From positions 23,793-87,792 of the forward strand of contig CAIYMY010000194.1 of assembly GCA_903927465.1 (NCBI GenBank): DNA of 64,000 nucleotides, given 5' to 3'. This document shows positions 1 through 8,865 of the stretch, piece after piece. The position numbers were made by a program, and so were the translations under genes. The notes under the pieces are model-generated. The model was not told the DNA's origin and made no database searches. It worked only from the letters and a program-made list of their open reading frames with translations. This stretch comes from an uncultured Rhodospirillales bacterium (GTDB lineage: Bacteria; Pseudomonadota; Alphaproteobacteria; Acetobacterales; Acetobacteraceae). The stretch's first letter is position 1. Each line of letters opens with the position of its first letter.

Positions 1-726
1 ATATTTATCCTGCGCCTGATGGCGGAACAGGTAATCCAGCAGCGCATCGGATTCTGTACGCTCCATGCCTTCGATATACATGGCATAGCCGCAATTGCAG
101 TAGAGAACGGGCCGACCAGTAATGGGGTGGATTCGCATAATCGGCTGTTCAACCGGCGGTTTTTTCGCGCGTTGTTCGGGTGTGAGGGGCCCACGAATAC
201 TGCCTGGGCGCTGGCGCATCATGTCCCAGAATTTGCTGAAATCATGAATGGCAACACGGCCTTCAATCCGTGCCTTTACCTCGGCCGGCAGATCGGCATA
301 GGCGGCGTGCATATTGCGGAATTGCGTGGCACCCAGAACCTTGCCGTCGCGCCGCGGCACGCGCTTGGCGTGCAGCATGTTCGCCAGCGCGATTTCGTTG
401 GAATAGGACATATCTGTATGCCAGCCCTGGCCGGCATCATTCAGGCCGACAGGCTTGCCCGCCTCATCCCTCATATTGGACAGGATCATCACTTCCGGGT
501 GGTCTGGCGCATGGAACATATTGGCGACATTCACTTCCAGATCGCCAAAGCGCTTGCCGAAGGCCGCCACATGCGGCGCTTCCAGATCCTGCTTCGGGAA
601 GCAAAGCACGCCATATTCGCCAAGGGCGCGCAAAAGCGTGCGGAAATCCTCAGGTGAGGCGGTTTGGCTCAGGTCAATGCCCTCGATGCGGGCGCCTAGC
701 CCGGCATTATTGGGGGTGATTTTCAT
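1..726 (-). CDS. TauD/TfdA-family Fe(II)/2-oxoglutarate dioxygenase (3' end outside window)
   Basis: Reading the minus strand from an ATG at 726 gives 242 open codons that run off the left edge, so the C-terminus is missing. It is absent from the ORF track because it is incomplete. The protein starts MKITPNNAGLGARIEGIDLS, as TauD/TfdA dioxygenases do, and has the iron-binding HxD in GWHTDMSY (about H103/D105). The distal His and the 2-oxoglutarate-binding Arg should lie beyond the edge. Family members couple 2-oxoglutarate decarboxylation to hydroxylation of taurine, aryloxyacetates or other small acids; the substrate here cannot be read. A good ribosome site (GGAGG) lies just upstream. It is divergent from the FAD oxidase at 822, so the 95-base gap probably holds promoters for both. 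Confidence 0.9.
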   Translation of the reverse strand, partial: MKITPNNAGLGARIEGIDLSQTASPEDFRTLLRALGEYGVLCFPKQDLEAPHVAAFGKRFGDLEVNVANMFHAPDHPEVMILSNMRDEAGKPVGLNDAGQGWHTDMSYSNEIALANMLHAKRVPRRDGKVLGATQFRNMHAAYADLPAEVKARIEGRVAIHDFSKFWDMMRQRPGSIRGPLTPEQRAKKPPVEQPIMRIHPITGRPVLYCNCGYAMYIEGMERTESDALLDYLFRHQAQDKY

Positions 727-821
727 GCTGGCATCCTCCGGAAGGGCCAAAGGTGATGCGCTGGCCCCGGGGCGTCAACCGGGCGCTTCCCCGGGGCCGT
801 TTGTTGCGTCAGGATGCCGCC

Positions 822-2075
822 ATGGAAACGCAATCACCCAAACCCGCCCCGGTCATTATTGGCGGGGGCATTGTTGGCCTGTGCATCGCCTGGCATTTGG
901 CGCGGCGTGGCTTGAAGCCGCTGGTGCTGGAAGCCGGCAAGGAAGGCGCGGCCTATACGGGCAATGCGGGGGCCATCAGCCATGGGTCCGTGGCGCCGCT
1001 CGCCATGCCGGGCGTGCTGGCGCAGGTGCCGAAAATGCTGATGGACCCAGCCGGCGCACTTCATATCCCCGCGCGCTATTGGCTGCGTGCCATGCCCTGG
1101 CTGCTGCGCTTTGTGGCTTCTGCAAGGCGAGAGAAGGTGGAATCCGCCGCAGTGGCGCTTTCCGCGTTGCTGTTTTCCGCGCCGGATCGGCATCGTGAAA
1201 TCCTGGCTGCGGAAGGGGCAAGTGACCTGATCCGCGAAGAAGGCCAGATGTATCTTTATCGGAATGAGGAACAGCTTGCGAAGGACAATGCCTCCCTGGC
1301 GCTGCGCCAGAAGCACGGGCTGAAGGTGCAAAAGCTGGTCGGTCCGGCCTTGCGGGAATTGGAACCTGAAGTGTCCGAGGATTACCAGATTGGCCTTCTG
1401 CTGCCTGACCATGGTTCCTGCGTGAATCCTGCGCGCTTGGCTGCCGTGGTGGCGAATGGCGTGCGCCGCATGGGGGGTGAGATTCGCGTGGCCGAGGTGA
1501 AGTCGATTCTAACCGAGGGCAAGCGCGTTGTTGGTGTGCGTTGCGCGGGGGAAGATATCACGGCAAATCAGATTGTGCTCGCCGCCGGTGCCTGGTCAGC
1601 GCGTTTGCTGGCACCCCTTGGGCTGAAGGTGCCGTTGGAAACCCAGCGCGGCTATCACGTGATGCTGCCGGATGCGGGGGTGCGGGTTGGGCGCGTGCTC
1701 TCGCCCGCTGATCGCAAGGTTTTTATTAGCCCGATGGAAGAAGGCTTGCGCGTGGCGGGGTCAGTTGAAATCGCGGGGCTTGATGCGCCACCCACGGAAT
1801 CGCGCGCCATGCTGTTGCTGGAAGATTTAAAAAAGGTTTTCCCCAAGGCGCGCACGGAAGGTGGCAAGATCTGGATGGGCCATCGGCCTTGCCTGCCCGA
1901 TAGCGTGCCGGTGATGGGGCCGGTCAGCGCCTGGCAGGGGCTTTATTGCGCTTTTGGTCATGGGCATTTGGGGCTGACGGGTTCAGCGCCGACTGGCGCG
2001 TTGATGGGCGCACTCTTGGCCGGCGAAAAGCCCAATTTTGATTTCTCGCCCTTCGCGGCGGAACGGTTTTCATAA
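822..2075 (+). CDS. FAD-dependent D-amino-acid dehydrogenase-like oxidoreductase (DAO family)
   Basis: This 417-residue protein starts METQSPKPAPVIIGGGIVG. The N-terminal GGGIVG Rossmann motif binds FAD, and the C-terminal GHGHLGLTGSAPTG block is the usual FAD-contact end of DAO/DadA proteins. The track's start at 753 is earlier, but the ATG at 822 has an AGGA ribosome site and puts the Rossmann strand at the expected position. The family oxidises D-amino acids or similar amines to imino or oxo acids and passes electrons to the respiratory chain; the substrate is unknown. It is followed 16 bases later by two SDR genes, which suggests one transcription unit. A clear paralogue lies at 62417. 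Confidence 0.88.
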   Translation: METQSPKPAPVIIGGGIVGLCIAWHLARRGLKPLVLEAGKEGAAYTGNAGAISHGSVAPLAMPGVLAQVPKMLMDPAGALHIPARYWLRAMPWLLRFVASARREKVESAAVALSALLFSAPDRHREILAAEGASDLIREEGQMYLYRNEEQLAKDNASLALRQKHGLKVQKLVGPALRELEPEVSEDYQIGLLLPDHGSCVNPARLAAVVANGVRRMGGEIRVAEVKSILTEGKRVVGVRCAGEDITANQIVLAAGAWSARLLAPLGLKVPLETQRGYHVMLPDAGVRVGRVLSPADRKVFISPMEEGLRVAGSVEIAGLDAPPTESRAMLLLEDLKKVFPKARTEGGKIWMGHRPCLPDSVPVMGPVSAWQGLYCAFGHGHLGLTGSAPTGALMGALLAGEKPNFDFSPFAAERFS

Positions 2076-2091
2076 AAAAGGGAGGCGGCCC

Positions 2092-2895
2092 ATGGGCCAG
2101 GTTCAGGGAAAAGTCGCATTGATCACCGGGGCGTCGGCAGGCATCGGCGCGGCCTGCGCGGAAGCCTTGGCGGTGGAAGGTGCGCGCGTAGTGCTGACCG
2201 ATGTGGATGATACTGGGGGCGAAGCCTTGGCTGCCAAGCTGCGCGCGGCAGGGCATGAGGCGCTTTATCTGCACCAGGATGTGACGGATGAGGCGCGTTG
2301 GGCGGAAGTGATCGCCACCATCGAAGCCACTTATGGCCGGCTTGATGTGCTGGTCTCCAACGCCGGCATCGCCATCATGAAACCGCTGGTCGATATGACG
2401 CTCGCGGAATGGCGGCGGCAGAATGCGGTGAATATTGATGGCGTGTTTTTGTCCGTGAAATACGCCATTCCGGCCATGCGCCGCGCGGGTGGAGGTTCCA
2501 TCATCATGATGTCATCCATCGCCGGCATTCGCGGTTCCGCCGGGCTTGCCGGTTATTCCGCGAGCAAGGGCGCGGTGCGGCTTTTTTCGAAATCTGTCGC
2601 CTTGGAATGCGCTGGGGCACGGGATGGCATTCGCTGCAATTCCGTCCATCCCGGCGTCATTGAAACCGATATCTGGCAGAAAATGCCGCAAGGCAGCCCG
2701 GGCGGGCGCAATGCGCCGGTGGATGCGCGCCAATTGGCCGCCAATATCGTGCCGCTTGGGGAAGCCGGAACCCCGGCTGATATTGCGGCGGGTGTTGTTT
2801 TCCTGGCCTCTGATGCGTCACGCCATATGACGGGCAGCGAATTGGTGATTGATGGCGGCGTAACGGCAGGGCGCGCCGGCGCCATGCCGCGCTGA
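2092..2895 (+). CDS. Short-chain dehydrogenase/reductase (classical SDR)
   Basis: This classical SDR has 267 residues. TGASAGIG (about 12-19) is the cofactor loop, an Asp near 37 favours NAD over NADP, S142 plus YSASK (Y155, K159) form the catalytic triad, and the C-terminal IDGG motif is present. The start at 2092 follows GGGAGGC and leaves the usual 7-8 residues before the first strand; the track's start at 2038 lies inside the upstream gene. SDRs of this type oxidise secondary alcohols or reduce ketones, and the substrate is not predictable. It is 16 bases after the DadA-like gene and 9 bases before another SDR, so co-transcription is likely. Confidence 0.9.
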   Translation: MGQVQGKVALITGASAGIGAACAEALAVEGARVVLTDVDDTGGEALAAKLRAAGHEALYLHQDVTDEARWAEVIATIEATYGRLDVLVSNAGIAIMKPLVDMTLAEWRRQNAVNIDGVFLSVKYAIPAMRRAGGGSIIMMSSIAGIRGSAGLAGYSASKGAVRLFSKSVALECAGARDGIRCNSVHPGVIETDIWQKMPQGSPGGRNAPVDARQLAANIVPLGEAGTPADIAAGVVFLASDASRHMTGSELVIDGGVTAGRAGAMPR

Positions 2896-2904
2896 GGAAG
2901 CGCC

Positions 2905-3684
2905 ATGACACAGAAAACTGCCTTGGTGACAGGGGCTGCGCGCGGCATTGGTTTGGCTGTCGCCCGCCGTTTTCTGGCCGAGGGTTGGAATGTCGCGCTG
3001 CTGGATATCAATGCGGATCAATTGCGGGATACCATGGTGGCGCTGGCGGAGCCCTCGAAAACACTCGAAATCATCTGTGATGTTTCAGACCCACCCGCCA
3101 TCACCGCCGCTGTGCGCAAGGCCGCCGCCCATTTCGGGCGGCTGGATGCTCTGGTGAATAATGCCGGCATCGCCATTTTCAAACCCATCCTGGAAACCAC
3201 GCCGGAGGATTGGGCGCGCGTGCTGGCGGTGAACCTGACCGGCCCCTTCCTAGCGGCACAAGCAGCGGCACCCATCATGGCGGAGAATGGCGGTGGGGCG
3301 ATGGTGAATATCACCTCCATCTCCGGCCTGCGCGCTTCAACGCTGCGCGTTGCCTATGGCACCAGCAAGGCCGGGCTTGCGCATTTGACCAAGCAGCAGG
3401 CTGTGGAATTCGCGAGCCTTGGCATACGCGTGAATGCGGTGGCACCTGGCCCGGTGGATACGGCGATGGCCAAGGCCGTACACACGCCGGAAATCCGAGC
3501 GGATTATCATGATCATCTTCCACTTAATCGCTATGGTCTGGAAGTGGAATTGGCCGAGGCGGTGTTCTTCCTGTGCAGTGACCGCGCAAGCTACCTGACC
3601 GGGCAGGTGATTGCCGTGGATGGTGGCTTTGATGCCACCGGCATTGGCCTGCCGACGCTGCGCGCGGAACGGCGAAACCTTTAA
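2905..3684 (+). CDS. Short-chain dehydrogenase/reductase (classical SDR)
   Basis: The protein has 259 residues with TGAARGIG (9-16), an acidic residue at the end of strand 2 (D34, NAD-type), NNAG (85-88), and catalytic S138, Y151 and K155 in YGTSK. The VDGG C-terminal motif is present. It shares the NNAGIAIFKP/SNAGIAIMKP region with the SDR just upstream, so the two probably arose by duplication and act on related substrates. It lies 9 bases after that gene. Its TAA stop overlaps the stop of the convergent iron-type alcohol dehydrogenase by four bases. Confidence 0.9.
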   Translation: MTQKTALVTGAARGIGLAVARRFLAEGWNVALLDINADQLRDTMVALAEPSKTLEIICDVSDPPAITAAVRKAAAHFGRLDALVNNAGIAIFKPILETTPEDWARVLAVNLTGPFLAAQAAAPIMAENGGGAMVNITSISGLRASTLRVAYGTSKAGLAHLTKQQAVEFASLGIRVNAVAPGPVDTAMAKAVHTPEIRADYHDHLPLNRYGLEVELAEAVFFLCSDRASYLTGQVIAVDGGFDATGIGLPTLRAERRNL

Positions 3685-4820
3685 ATCGCTAGCCGCAAAA
3701 TCTCCTCCAAATCTGCTGCCCCGCGCACGGGGCGCGGATTGGTCGCAATCGGCGCATCGCCTGTCCAGCGCGCGGCAAGGGCAGGGATTTCGGCCTCAGT
3801 GATCCCTTGCTGATGCAATCGCGTCGGTAGGCCGAGCCCTGCGACAAAATCCTCGATGGCCGGGCCCGCTTCCGCACCACCAAATATCGCCGCGATATCC
3901 GCCTGCCGTGCCGCATTCACCGGCGCATTCCAGCGCATCACCGCATGCAGCATTAGGCAGGAAGTAATGCCATGCGGCACCCGGCGCGCCGCGCCCAGAA
4001 TATAGCCAAGCCCATGGCTGGCACCCACGGTCACACCGGCCCAACCGCCCTGAACGGATAGCCAAGCCGCTTGCTGGCAAAGTGCCCGCGTCCGCAAATC
4101 CCCGGCCGCTTGCGCCACGCGCGGCAGGCCTTCGGCCAGCATCAGCATGGCCTGGCGCGATACAGCATCAGAAAAGGGCGCGGGTTCCAGGGCGCACCAG
4201 CGCTCCGCCGCGTGATCCAAGGCGCGAATGCCCGATGATAGAAAAAGCACAGACGGCGTTTCCAATGTCGCTGCCGGGTCCAGCAGCACGGCACGCGGCA
4301 CCATCCAGGGATCAAGCGCGCGATATTTCCGCCCCTCGGCCAAATCCGTATAACCGGCATGGGGTGCGAATTCGGCCGCTGAAAGCGTGGTGGGCACGGC
4401 AATCAAGCGGGGTGAGGGTGCGGCGCCATCCCAGGCACCGGGCGATGCTCCGCGGGAGGATGCCGCGTCAATCAGCGCTGCGCGATCCGTGATGCCGCGC
4501 CAAACGGCAAGGCAAGCGACTTTCGCGCCATCAATTACCGAACCGCCGCCCAATGCCACCACCAACTCCGCGCGGCTTTCGCGCAGCAGCACGGCCAAAG
4601 CCAGTACATCTTCCACCGGGCTATGGGCCCGCATGGCGGCGGTTTCCGCGACCAGTCTTGCGCCCAAGGCATGGCGCACTGCCGCTGCGATGCGGCTACC
4701 CGCGAGTGATCTTGTGGTGACCAGCGCAATGCGTTGCGTGCCACCAACTTCGCCCGGCAGCGCTTCTGCCACGGAGACATCATGATAAACCCGCGCCTGG
4801 GCCGGCCATTGATGCAGCAT
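3681..4820 (-). CDS. Iron-containing alcohol dehydrogenase, maleylacetate reductase-like
   Basis: From ATG 4820 the product is 379 residues, a normal length for the Fe-ADH family. GGGSVID (91-97) is the NAD(P) loop, PTTLSAAEF (143-151) resembles the maleylacetate reductase signature, and likely metal ligands are D181, H203 (LDHAAE), H269 (SHGLGY) and H283 (VPHG). Family members reduce maleylacetate or oxidise alcohols. The track's 473-residue version starts inside the enoyl-CoA hydratase, and its extra 94 residues are a shadow. It is 4 bases downstream of the enoyl-CoA hydratase on the same strand, hence an operon. Maleylacetate reductase would fit aromatic ring degradation, but no ring-cleavage dioxygenase is visible here. 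Confidence 0.87.
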   Translation of the reverse strand: MLHQWPAQARVYHDVSVAEALPGEVGGTQRIALVTTRSLAGSRIAAAVRHALGARLVAETAAMRAHSPVEDVLALAVLLRESRAELVVALGGGSVIDGAKVACLAVWRGITDRAALIDAASSRGASPGAWDGAAPSPRLIAVPTTLSAAEFAPHAGYTDLAEGRKYRALDPWMVPRAVLLDPAATLETPSVLFLSSGIRALDHAAERWCALEPAPFSDAVSRQAMLMLAEGLPRVAQAAGDLRTRALCQQAAWLSVQGGWAGVTVGASHGLGYILGAARRVPHGITSCLMLHAVMRWNAPVNAARQADIAAIFGGAEAGPAIEDFVAGLGLPTRLHQQGITEAEIPALAARWTGDAPIATNPRPVRGAADLEEILRLAI

Positions 4821-4824
4821 GGCG

Positions 4825-5613
4825 CTAAGCCTTTCCGCCAGCGAAAAAGCGCGAAAAATCCGGCTTGCGCTTTTCCTGAAACGCAGCGACGGCTTCCGCC
4901 GCTTCCGGCCCACGCAGCAGCGCGCCGAAGGCCGCGAATTCCACCTGCATATGCTCCGCAATCCGCGCCGCATCGGCGCGGCGCAGCAACGCCTTGGTCT
5001 TCGCCATGGCGGCGGGGGGCTTGGCGGCCAAGGCGCGCGCCTTGGCTTCCGCATGCGCCAGCAATTCTGCCACCGGCACCACGGCATTGATGATGCCCGC
5101 ACGCAACGCTACTTCCGGAGCAAAGGCATCGCCCAGCATCAGCAATTCATTGGCCAGCAATTGCCCGCCGCGCATTGGCACCACCAGGGACGACCCACCT
5201 TCCGGACACAACCCCAGATCCACAAAGGGCATGCGGAAGATGGCGTTGTCCCCGGCATAGACGAGGTCACAATGCAGCAGCAGCGTCGTACCAATGCCAA
5301 TCGCGTAGCCTGCCACCGCCGCCACCACGGGCTTAGGACATTCACCGAGGGCCGCCAGCATGTCCCGCGCGGGGGAAGGGACCTCCGCCTGCTGTTCCCC
5401 GCGCGCCCTGAAATCCGCGACATCATTGCCGGAGGTAAAACAGGCATCGCCGCCCGTGATCATCACGGCGCGGATGGCAGGTTCGGTCGCGGCCTCACGC
5501 AATGCCGTCGCCATGGCGCCATACATCGCCCGCGTCAGCGCGTTTTTCTTCTCGGGCCGGTTGAGCCGAATGGAGCGCAGTCCGGCATCATCGGTGATCT
5601 CGATTTCGGACAT
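4825..5613 (-). CDS. Enoyl-CoA hydratase/isomerase (crotonase family)
   Basis: Starting at ATG 5613 (MSEIEITDDAGLRSIRLNRP) this is a 262-residue crotonase. The RLNRPEKKNALT start, the FTSGNDVADF oxyanion segment and the LGLCPEGGSSL segment with the family's acidic position are all present. The C-terminus is basic (KRKPDFSRFF). Crotonases hydrate enoyl-CoA or isomerise double bonds in beta-oxidation-like routes. The start at 5613 is backed by GAGGAA about 6 bases upstream; the longer track start at 5667 adds an unconserved leader. It is followed after 4 bases by the Fe-ADH gene and preceded by an SDR 77 bases upstream, all on the minus strand. Confidence 0.9.
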   Translation of the reverse strand: MSEIEITDDAGLRSIRLNRPEKKNALTRAMYGAMATALREAATEPAIRAVMITGGDACFTSGNDVADFRARGEQQAEVPSPARDMLAALGECPKPVVAAVAGYAIGIGTTLLLHCDLVYAGDNAIFRMPFVDLGLCPEGGSSLVVPMRGGQLLANELLMLGDAFAPEVALRAGIINAVVPVAELLAHAEAKARALAAKPPAAMAKTKALLRRADAARIAEHMQVEFAAFGALLRGPEAAEAVAAFQEKRKPDFSRFFAGGKA

Positions 5614-5690
5614 TTGGCGTTCCTCGAACAAAAATGGGCGGGATGGTCGCATCAAACCAGCGCGCAATCATGCCCGCTTCAGGAAGTGCG

Positions 5691-6461
5691 TCAAATCGCC
5701 GTATAGCCGCCATCCACCGCCCAGGAGACACCCGTCACAAAGCTTGCTTTTGGGCTACAAAGCCATACCACCGCTTCGGCGATCTCCCCTGCCTTGCCCA
5801 TGCGCGCCATTGGCACGCGCGCCATAATGCGCCCACCGCGCCGGCGGATCGTCTCCTCGGTCATTGGTGTCTCGATATAGCCCGGACAAACCGCATTGAC
5901 GCGGATGTTATCTTCGGCATGGTCCGCTGCCGCAACTTTGGTCAAGCCCACCACACCATGCTTTGCCGCGACATAGGCTGAGGAGGTAGCCGATCCGATC
6001 AACCCAAGAATCGAGGCGGTATTGATGATGACGCCGCCCGAACCTTGCGCGCGCATCTGTGCCACTTCATGCCTCAGGCATAGCCACACGCCGGTCAGAT
6101 TCACATCAATCAAGCGGCGCCAGGCTTCGGGCGCGACATCCGCAATTTTCTGCCCCCCGGCATTCACCTGATAAGGGGCGATGCCAGCATTGTTGAAGGC
6201 GCAGTCAAGGCCGCCAAAGGCATCCACCGTCGCGGCTATCATGGCCTTTACCGCGTCATCATCCGTGACATCACAAGCGATGGCCAGGGCCTGGCCGCCT
6301 ATCGCCTCGATCTCGGTGACTGTGCGTTGCGCCGCATCCTGCATGATATCGGCCACCGCCACCCGCGCTCCCTCACGCGCAAAAGCGAGCGCCGTGGCCC
6401 GCCCTATGCCAGAGGCTCCGCCTGTCACTAGCGCGCTTTTGCCCTCCAGATTGCGTGTCAT
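5691..6461 (-). CDS. Short-chain dehydrogenase/reductase (classical SDR)
   Basis: This SDR has 256 residues with TGGASGIG (13-20), D38 for NAD preference, a CDVTD segment, NNAG near 90, and S150, Y163 and K167 as catalytic residues. It ends WAVDGGYTAI as NAD-type FabG-like SDRs do. It is the first gene of a minus-strand unit SDR, enoyl-CoA hydratase, Fe-ADH, which together look like alcohol-to-acyl-CoA chemistry on an unknown substrate. The 210 bases between its start and the divergent SDR at 6672 should hold both promoters; I see no other gene there. Confidence 0.9.
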   Translation of the reverse strand: MTRNLEGKSALVTGGASGIGRATALAFAREGARVAVADIMQDAAQRTVTEIEAIGGQALAIACDVTDDDAVKAMIAATVDAFGGLDCAFNNAGIAPYQVNAGGQKIADVAPEAWRRLIDVNLTGVWLCLRHEVAQMRAQGSGGVIINTASILGLIGSATSSAYVAAKHGVVGLTKVAAADHAEDNIRVNAVCPGYIETPMTEETIRRRGGRIMARVPMARMGKAGEIAEAVVWLCSPKASFVTGVSWAVDGGYTAI

Positions 6462-6671
6462 GATTCAGCCTTTCCTGTCTTGCGCCGGCGCTGATGCGTG
6501 TTGCAGCGCTGAAAAGCGCGGCAGGGCATCTTGGCAGGTCAGCGGTTCGAAGCTGGTGGGGGAATATTGTGTCATGGCGTGCCTCCGATCCGGATGCTCA
6601 CCCGCCGCGCGGGTATCGGCAAGCCCGCCATCCCATGGCATAAAGGCCGCGAAAACAAAGAGGGAGAGCCC

Positions 6672-7421
6672 ATGTCACGCAAAGTCATGATGATCACCGG
6701 CGCGGGGCGCGGCATTGGCGCGGCCACCGCGCGCATGGCAGCCGCCCGCGGCTATGACCTATGTCTTACCTATCAGAATGATAGCGCCAGCGCCGAAGCC
6801 GTGCAGCGCGATTGCGAAGCTGCCGGCGCCAAGGTGCTGCTGCTGCAAGGTTCGGTCGAAGATGAGGCGCATGCGATCGGCGCCTTTGAAGCCGTCATGA
6901 AGCATTTTGGGCGCATTGATGTACTGGTGAATAATGCCGGCGGCACAGGCCCGCGCGGGCGGCTTGAGACCATCACCCATGCCGGCTGGGCCAATACCAT
7001 GGGCGCCAATGTCACCGGCCTTGCCATGTTCTGCCGGGAAGCGGTGAAGCGCATGTCCACCAAGCAGGGCGGCAAGGGGGGTGCGATTGTGAATGTTTCC
7101 TCCCGCGCGTCAGAACTCGGCAGTGCGGGCGAATATGTGCATTACGCGGCGAGCAAGGCAGCGGTGGATACGCTCACCATCGGCCTGGCGCGCGAAGTGG
7201 CGCAGGAAGGGATGCGGGTAAATGCGGTCAATCCCGGCCTGATTGAAACCGAAATCCATGCCCGTGGCGGCGCGCCGGATCGGCTCGCGCGGCTTGGGCC
7301 GCTCGTGCCAATGGGCCGGCCGGGCAAGCCCGAGGAAGTGGCGGAATGCATTCTGTTCCTGGCGTCCGACGCCGCTTCCTATGTGACCGCTTCTTGCATG
7401 CAGGTGGGGGGCGGGCGCTGA
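6672..7421 (+). CDS. Short-chain dehydrogenase/reductase (classical SDR)
   Basis: From ATG 6672 (after GGGAGAG) the protein is 249 residues. TGAGRGIG (9-16), NNAG (87-90), serines 143-144, and Y158/K162 in HYAASK give a full classical SDR site. The second strand ends LTYQND instead of an acidic residue, which suggests NADP preference, unlike the other three SDRs in this block. The track start at 6531 adds 47 unrelated residues. It is 44 bases upstream of the three-gene FAD/2Fe-2S oxidase cluster and may be co-transcribed with it. Confidence 0.88.
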   Translation: MSRKVMMITGAGRGIGAATARMAAARGYDLCLTYQNDSASAEAVQRDCEAAGAKVLLLQGSVEDEAHAIGAFEAVMKHFGRIDVLVNNAGGTGPRGRLETITHAGWANTMGANVTGLAMFCREAVKRMSTKQGGKGGAIVNVSSRASELGSAGEYVHYAASKAAVDTLTIGLAREVAQEGMRVNAVNPGLIETEIHARGGAPDRLARLGPLVPMGRPGKPEEVAECILFLASDAASYVTASCMQVGGGR

Positions 7422-7465
7422 TCCCGCACCTTTCCTTAACCGGAAAGGGATAAAAAGGTGTTGTC

Positions 7466-8569
7466 ATGACAGCACGACGCTTCGACGCAATGGTGATTGG
7501 TGGCGGGCTGGTGGGGTCCGCCATTGCCTGGGGCCTCAGGCGCGAAGGGCTGTCTGTTGCGCTGTTGGATGAGGGTGACGCTGCCTATCGCGCCAGCCGT
7601 GGCAATTTCGGCCTGGTTTGGGTGCAATCCAAGGGGCTTGGCGCACCCTGGTATCAGCGCTGGACACGCCAATCAGCCGAAAGCTGGGCTGAATTGGCGA
7701 ATGATCTGGCCAAGCAAACCGGCCAATCCCTTGGCCTTTCTCAGCCGGGCGGGCTGCATTTATGCCTTTCCGATCGTGAAATGAATGAACGTGCTGAGCG
7801 CTTGGAACAGATGAAGCGCGAAGCGGGCAATTACGGCTTTGAGTATCGCATGCTGGATGCGCGGGAAGCGCGCGAAATGCTCCCAGGCCTTGGCCCCGCC
7901 GTGGTGGGCGCGTCCTTCACGCCCTATGATGGCCATGTCAGCCCTTTGGCACTACTGCGCAGCCTGCATCACAGCTTCACTGCACTTGGCGGGGTTTATC
8001 TGCCCAATGTGAAAATCACCGGTATCGCGACGGCGCCACGGAATTTCCTGTTGGACACCAACCTCGGCACCATCCAGGCGGAACGAGCGGTGCTGGCCGC
8101 TGGCCTCGGCAATGCAACGCTTGCGTCCCATTTCGGCTTGAAGGCGCCGGTGCGCCCGCAGCGCGGTCAGGTGCTGGTCACGGAACGCACGCGCGCAGCA
8201 CTTCCCATGCCCACCACCACCATCCGCCAAACCGGTGAGGGCAGCATCATGCTGGGCGATAGTGTGGAGGAAGTGGGCTTCGATACACGCCAGACCCAAC
8301 CGGTGATGGCGGAGATTGCCCATCGTGCGGCGCTTTGTTTTCCCTGGATCGGCAAGCTGAATGTGGTGCGCGCCTGGTCAGCGCTGCGCGTCATGTCGCC
8401 CGATGGGCTGCCGATTTATGATCAGTCCGAAACGCTTCCCGGCGCCTATACGGCCAATTGCCATTCCGGCGTCACGCTGGCCGCGGCGCATGGCAAATTG
8501 CTGGCCCCCATGATTGCGCGCGGCGCGCTTGATCCTTTCCTGACCCCGTTTTCGGCTGAGCGTTTCTGA
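7466..8569 (+). CDS. FAD-dependent oxidase, beta-subunit type (HcnC/OoxB/LhpB-like)
   Basis: The protein has 367 residues. GGGLVG near the N-terminus binds FAD, and SRGNFGLVWVQSKG is a stretch I associate with the DAO-like catalytic subunit of opine oxidase, hydrogen-cyanide synthase and D-hydroxyproline dehydrogenase. The C-terminal NCHSGVTLAAAHG contacts FAD. It is the first of three overlapping genes: TGATG links it to a small 2Fe-2S protein, which is followed by a larger FAD/2Fe-2S subunit. In such complexes this subunit dehydrogenates the C-N bond of an amino acid or opine. The exact substrate is not readable. Confidence 0.85.
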   Translation: MTARRFDAMVIGGGLVGSAIAWGLRREGLSVALLDEGDAAYRASRGNFGLVWVQSKGLGAPWYQRWTRQSAESWAELANDLAKQTGQSLGLSQPGGLHLCLSDREMNERAERLEQMKREAGNYGFEYRMLDAREAREMLPGLGPAVVGASFTPYDGHVSPLALLRSLHHSFTALGGVYLPNVKITGIATAPRNFLLDTNLGTIQAERAVLAAGLGNATLASHFGLKAPVRPQRGQVLVTERTRAALPMPTTTIRQTGEGSIMLGDSVEEVGFDTRQTQPVMAEIAHRAALCFPWIGKLNVVRAWSALRVMSPDGLPIYDQSETLPGAYTANCHSGVTLAAAHGKLLAPMIARGALDPFLTPFSAERF

Positions 8570-8865
8570 TGTTTCGCACGCGCCCCGATCATCGGCCTGA
8601 AACCGTGCAGGTTTTTGTCGAAGGCCGCGCTTTGATGGTGCCGGAAGGCAGCAGTGCCGCCGCCGCCATTCTGATCTCGGGTCTTTCTTCAATCCGTGAA
8701 ACGGCTGTTTCCGGCAGTCCGCGCCTGCCTTGGTGCATGATGGGTGTTTGCTTTGATTGCCTGGCTGAAATTGATGGCGTGGCCAATCGGCAAGCCTGCA
8801 TGGTGCAGGTCGCAGTCGGCATGCGCATCGCGCGCCAGCACGGCGCGCGAGAGGTGCCGCGATGA
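8569..8865 (+). CDS. Small 2Fe-2S ferredoxin-like subunit (HcnA-like)
   Basis: This 98-residue protein has the cysteine spacing of the small ferredoxin-like subunit in HcnABC/opine oxidase complexes: CMMGVCFDC followed about 17 residues later by QACM. It carries electrons between the two flavin subunits. Its start overlaps the upstream stop by one base (TGATG), and its stop overlaps the next start as ATGA, so the three genes are translationally coupled. The order here is beta, small, alpha. Confidence 0.85.
   Translation: MFRTRPDHRPETVQVFVEGRALMVPEGSSAAAAILISGLSSIRETAVSGSPRLPWCMMGVCFDCLAEIDGVANRQACMVQVAVGMRIARQHGAREVPR

Noticed and set aside
4821-5102. N-terminal extension of the Fe-ADH frame
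   Set aside because: These residues (MRASSMPWCRWQN...) read through the enoyl-CoA hydratase in another frame and do not match the family.
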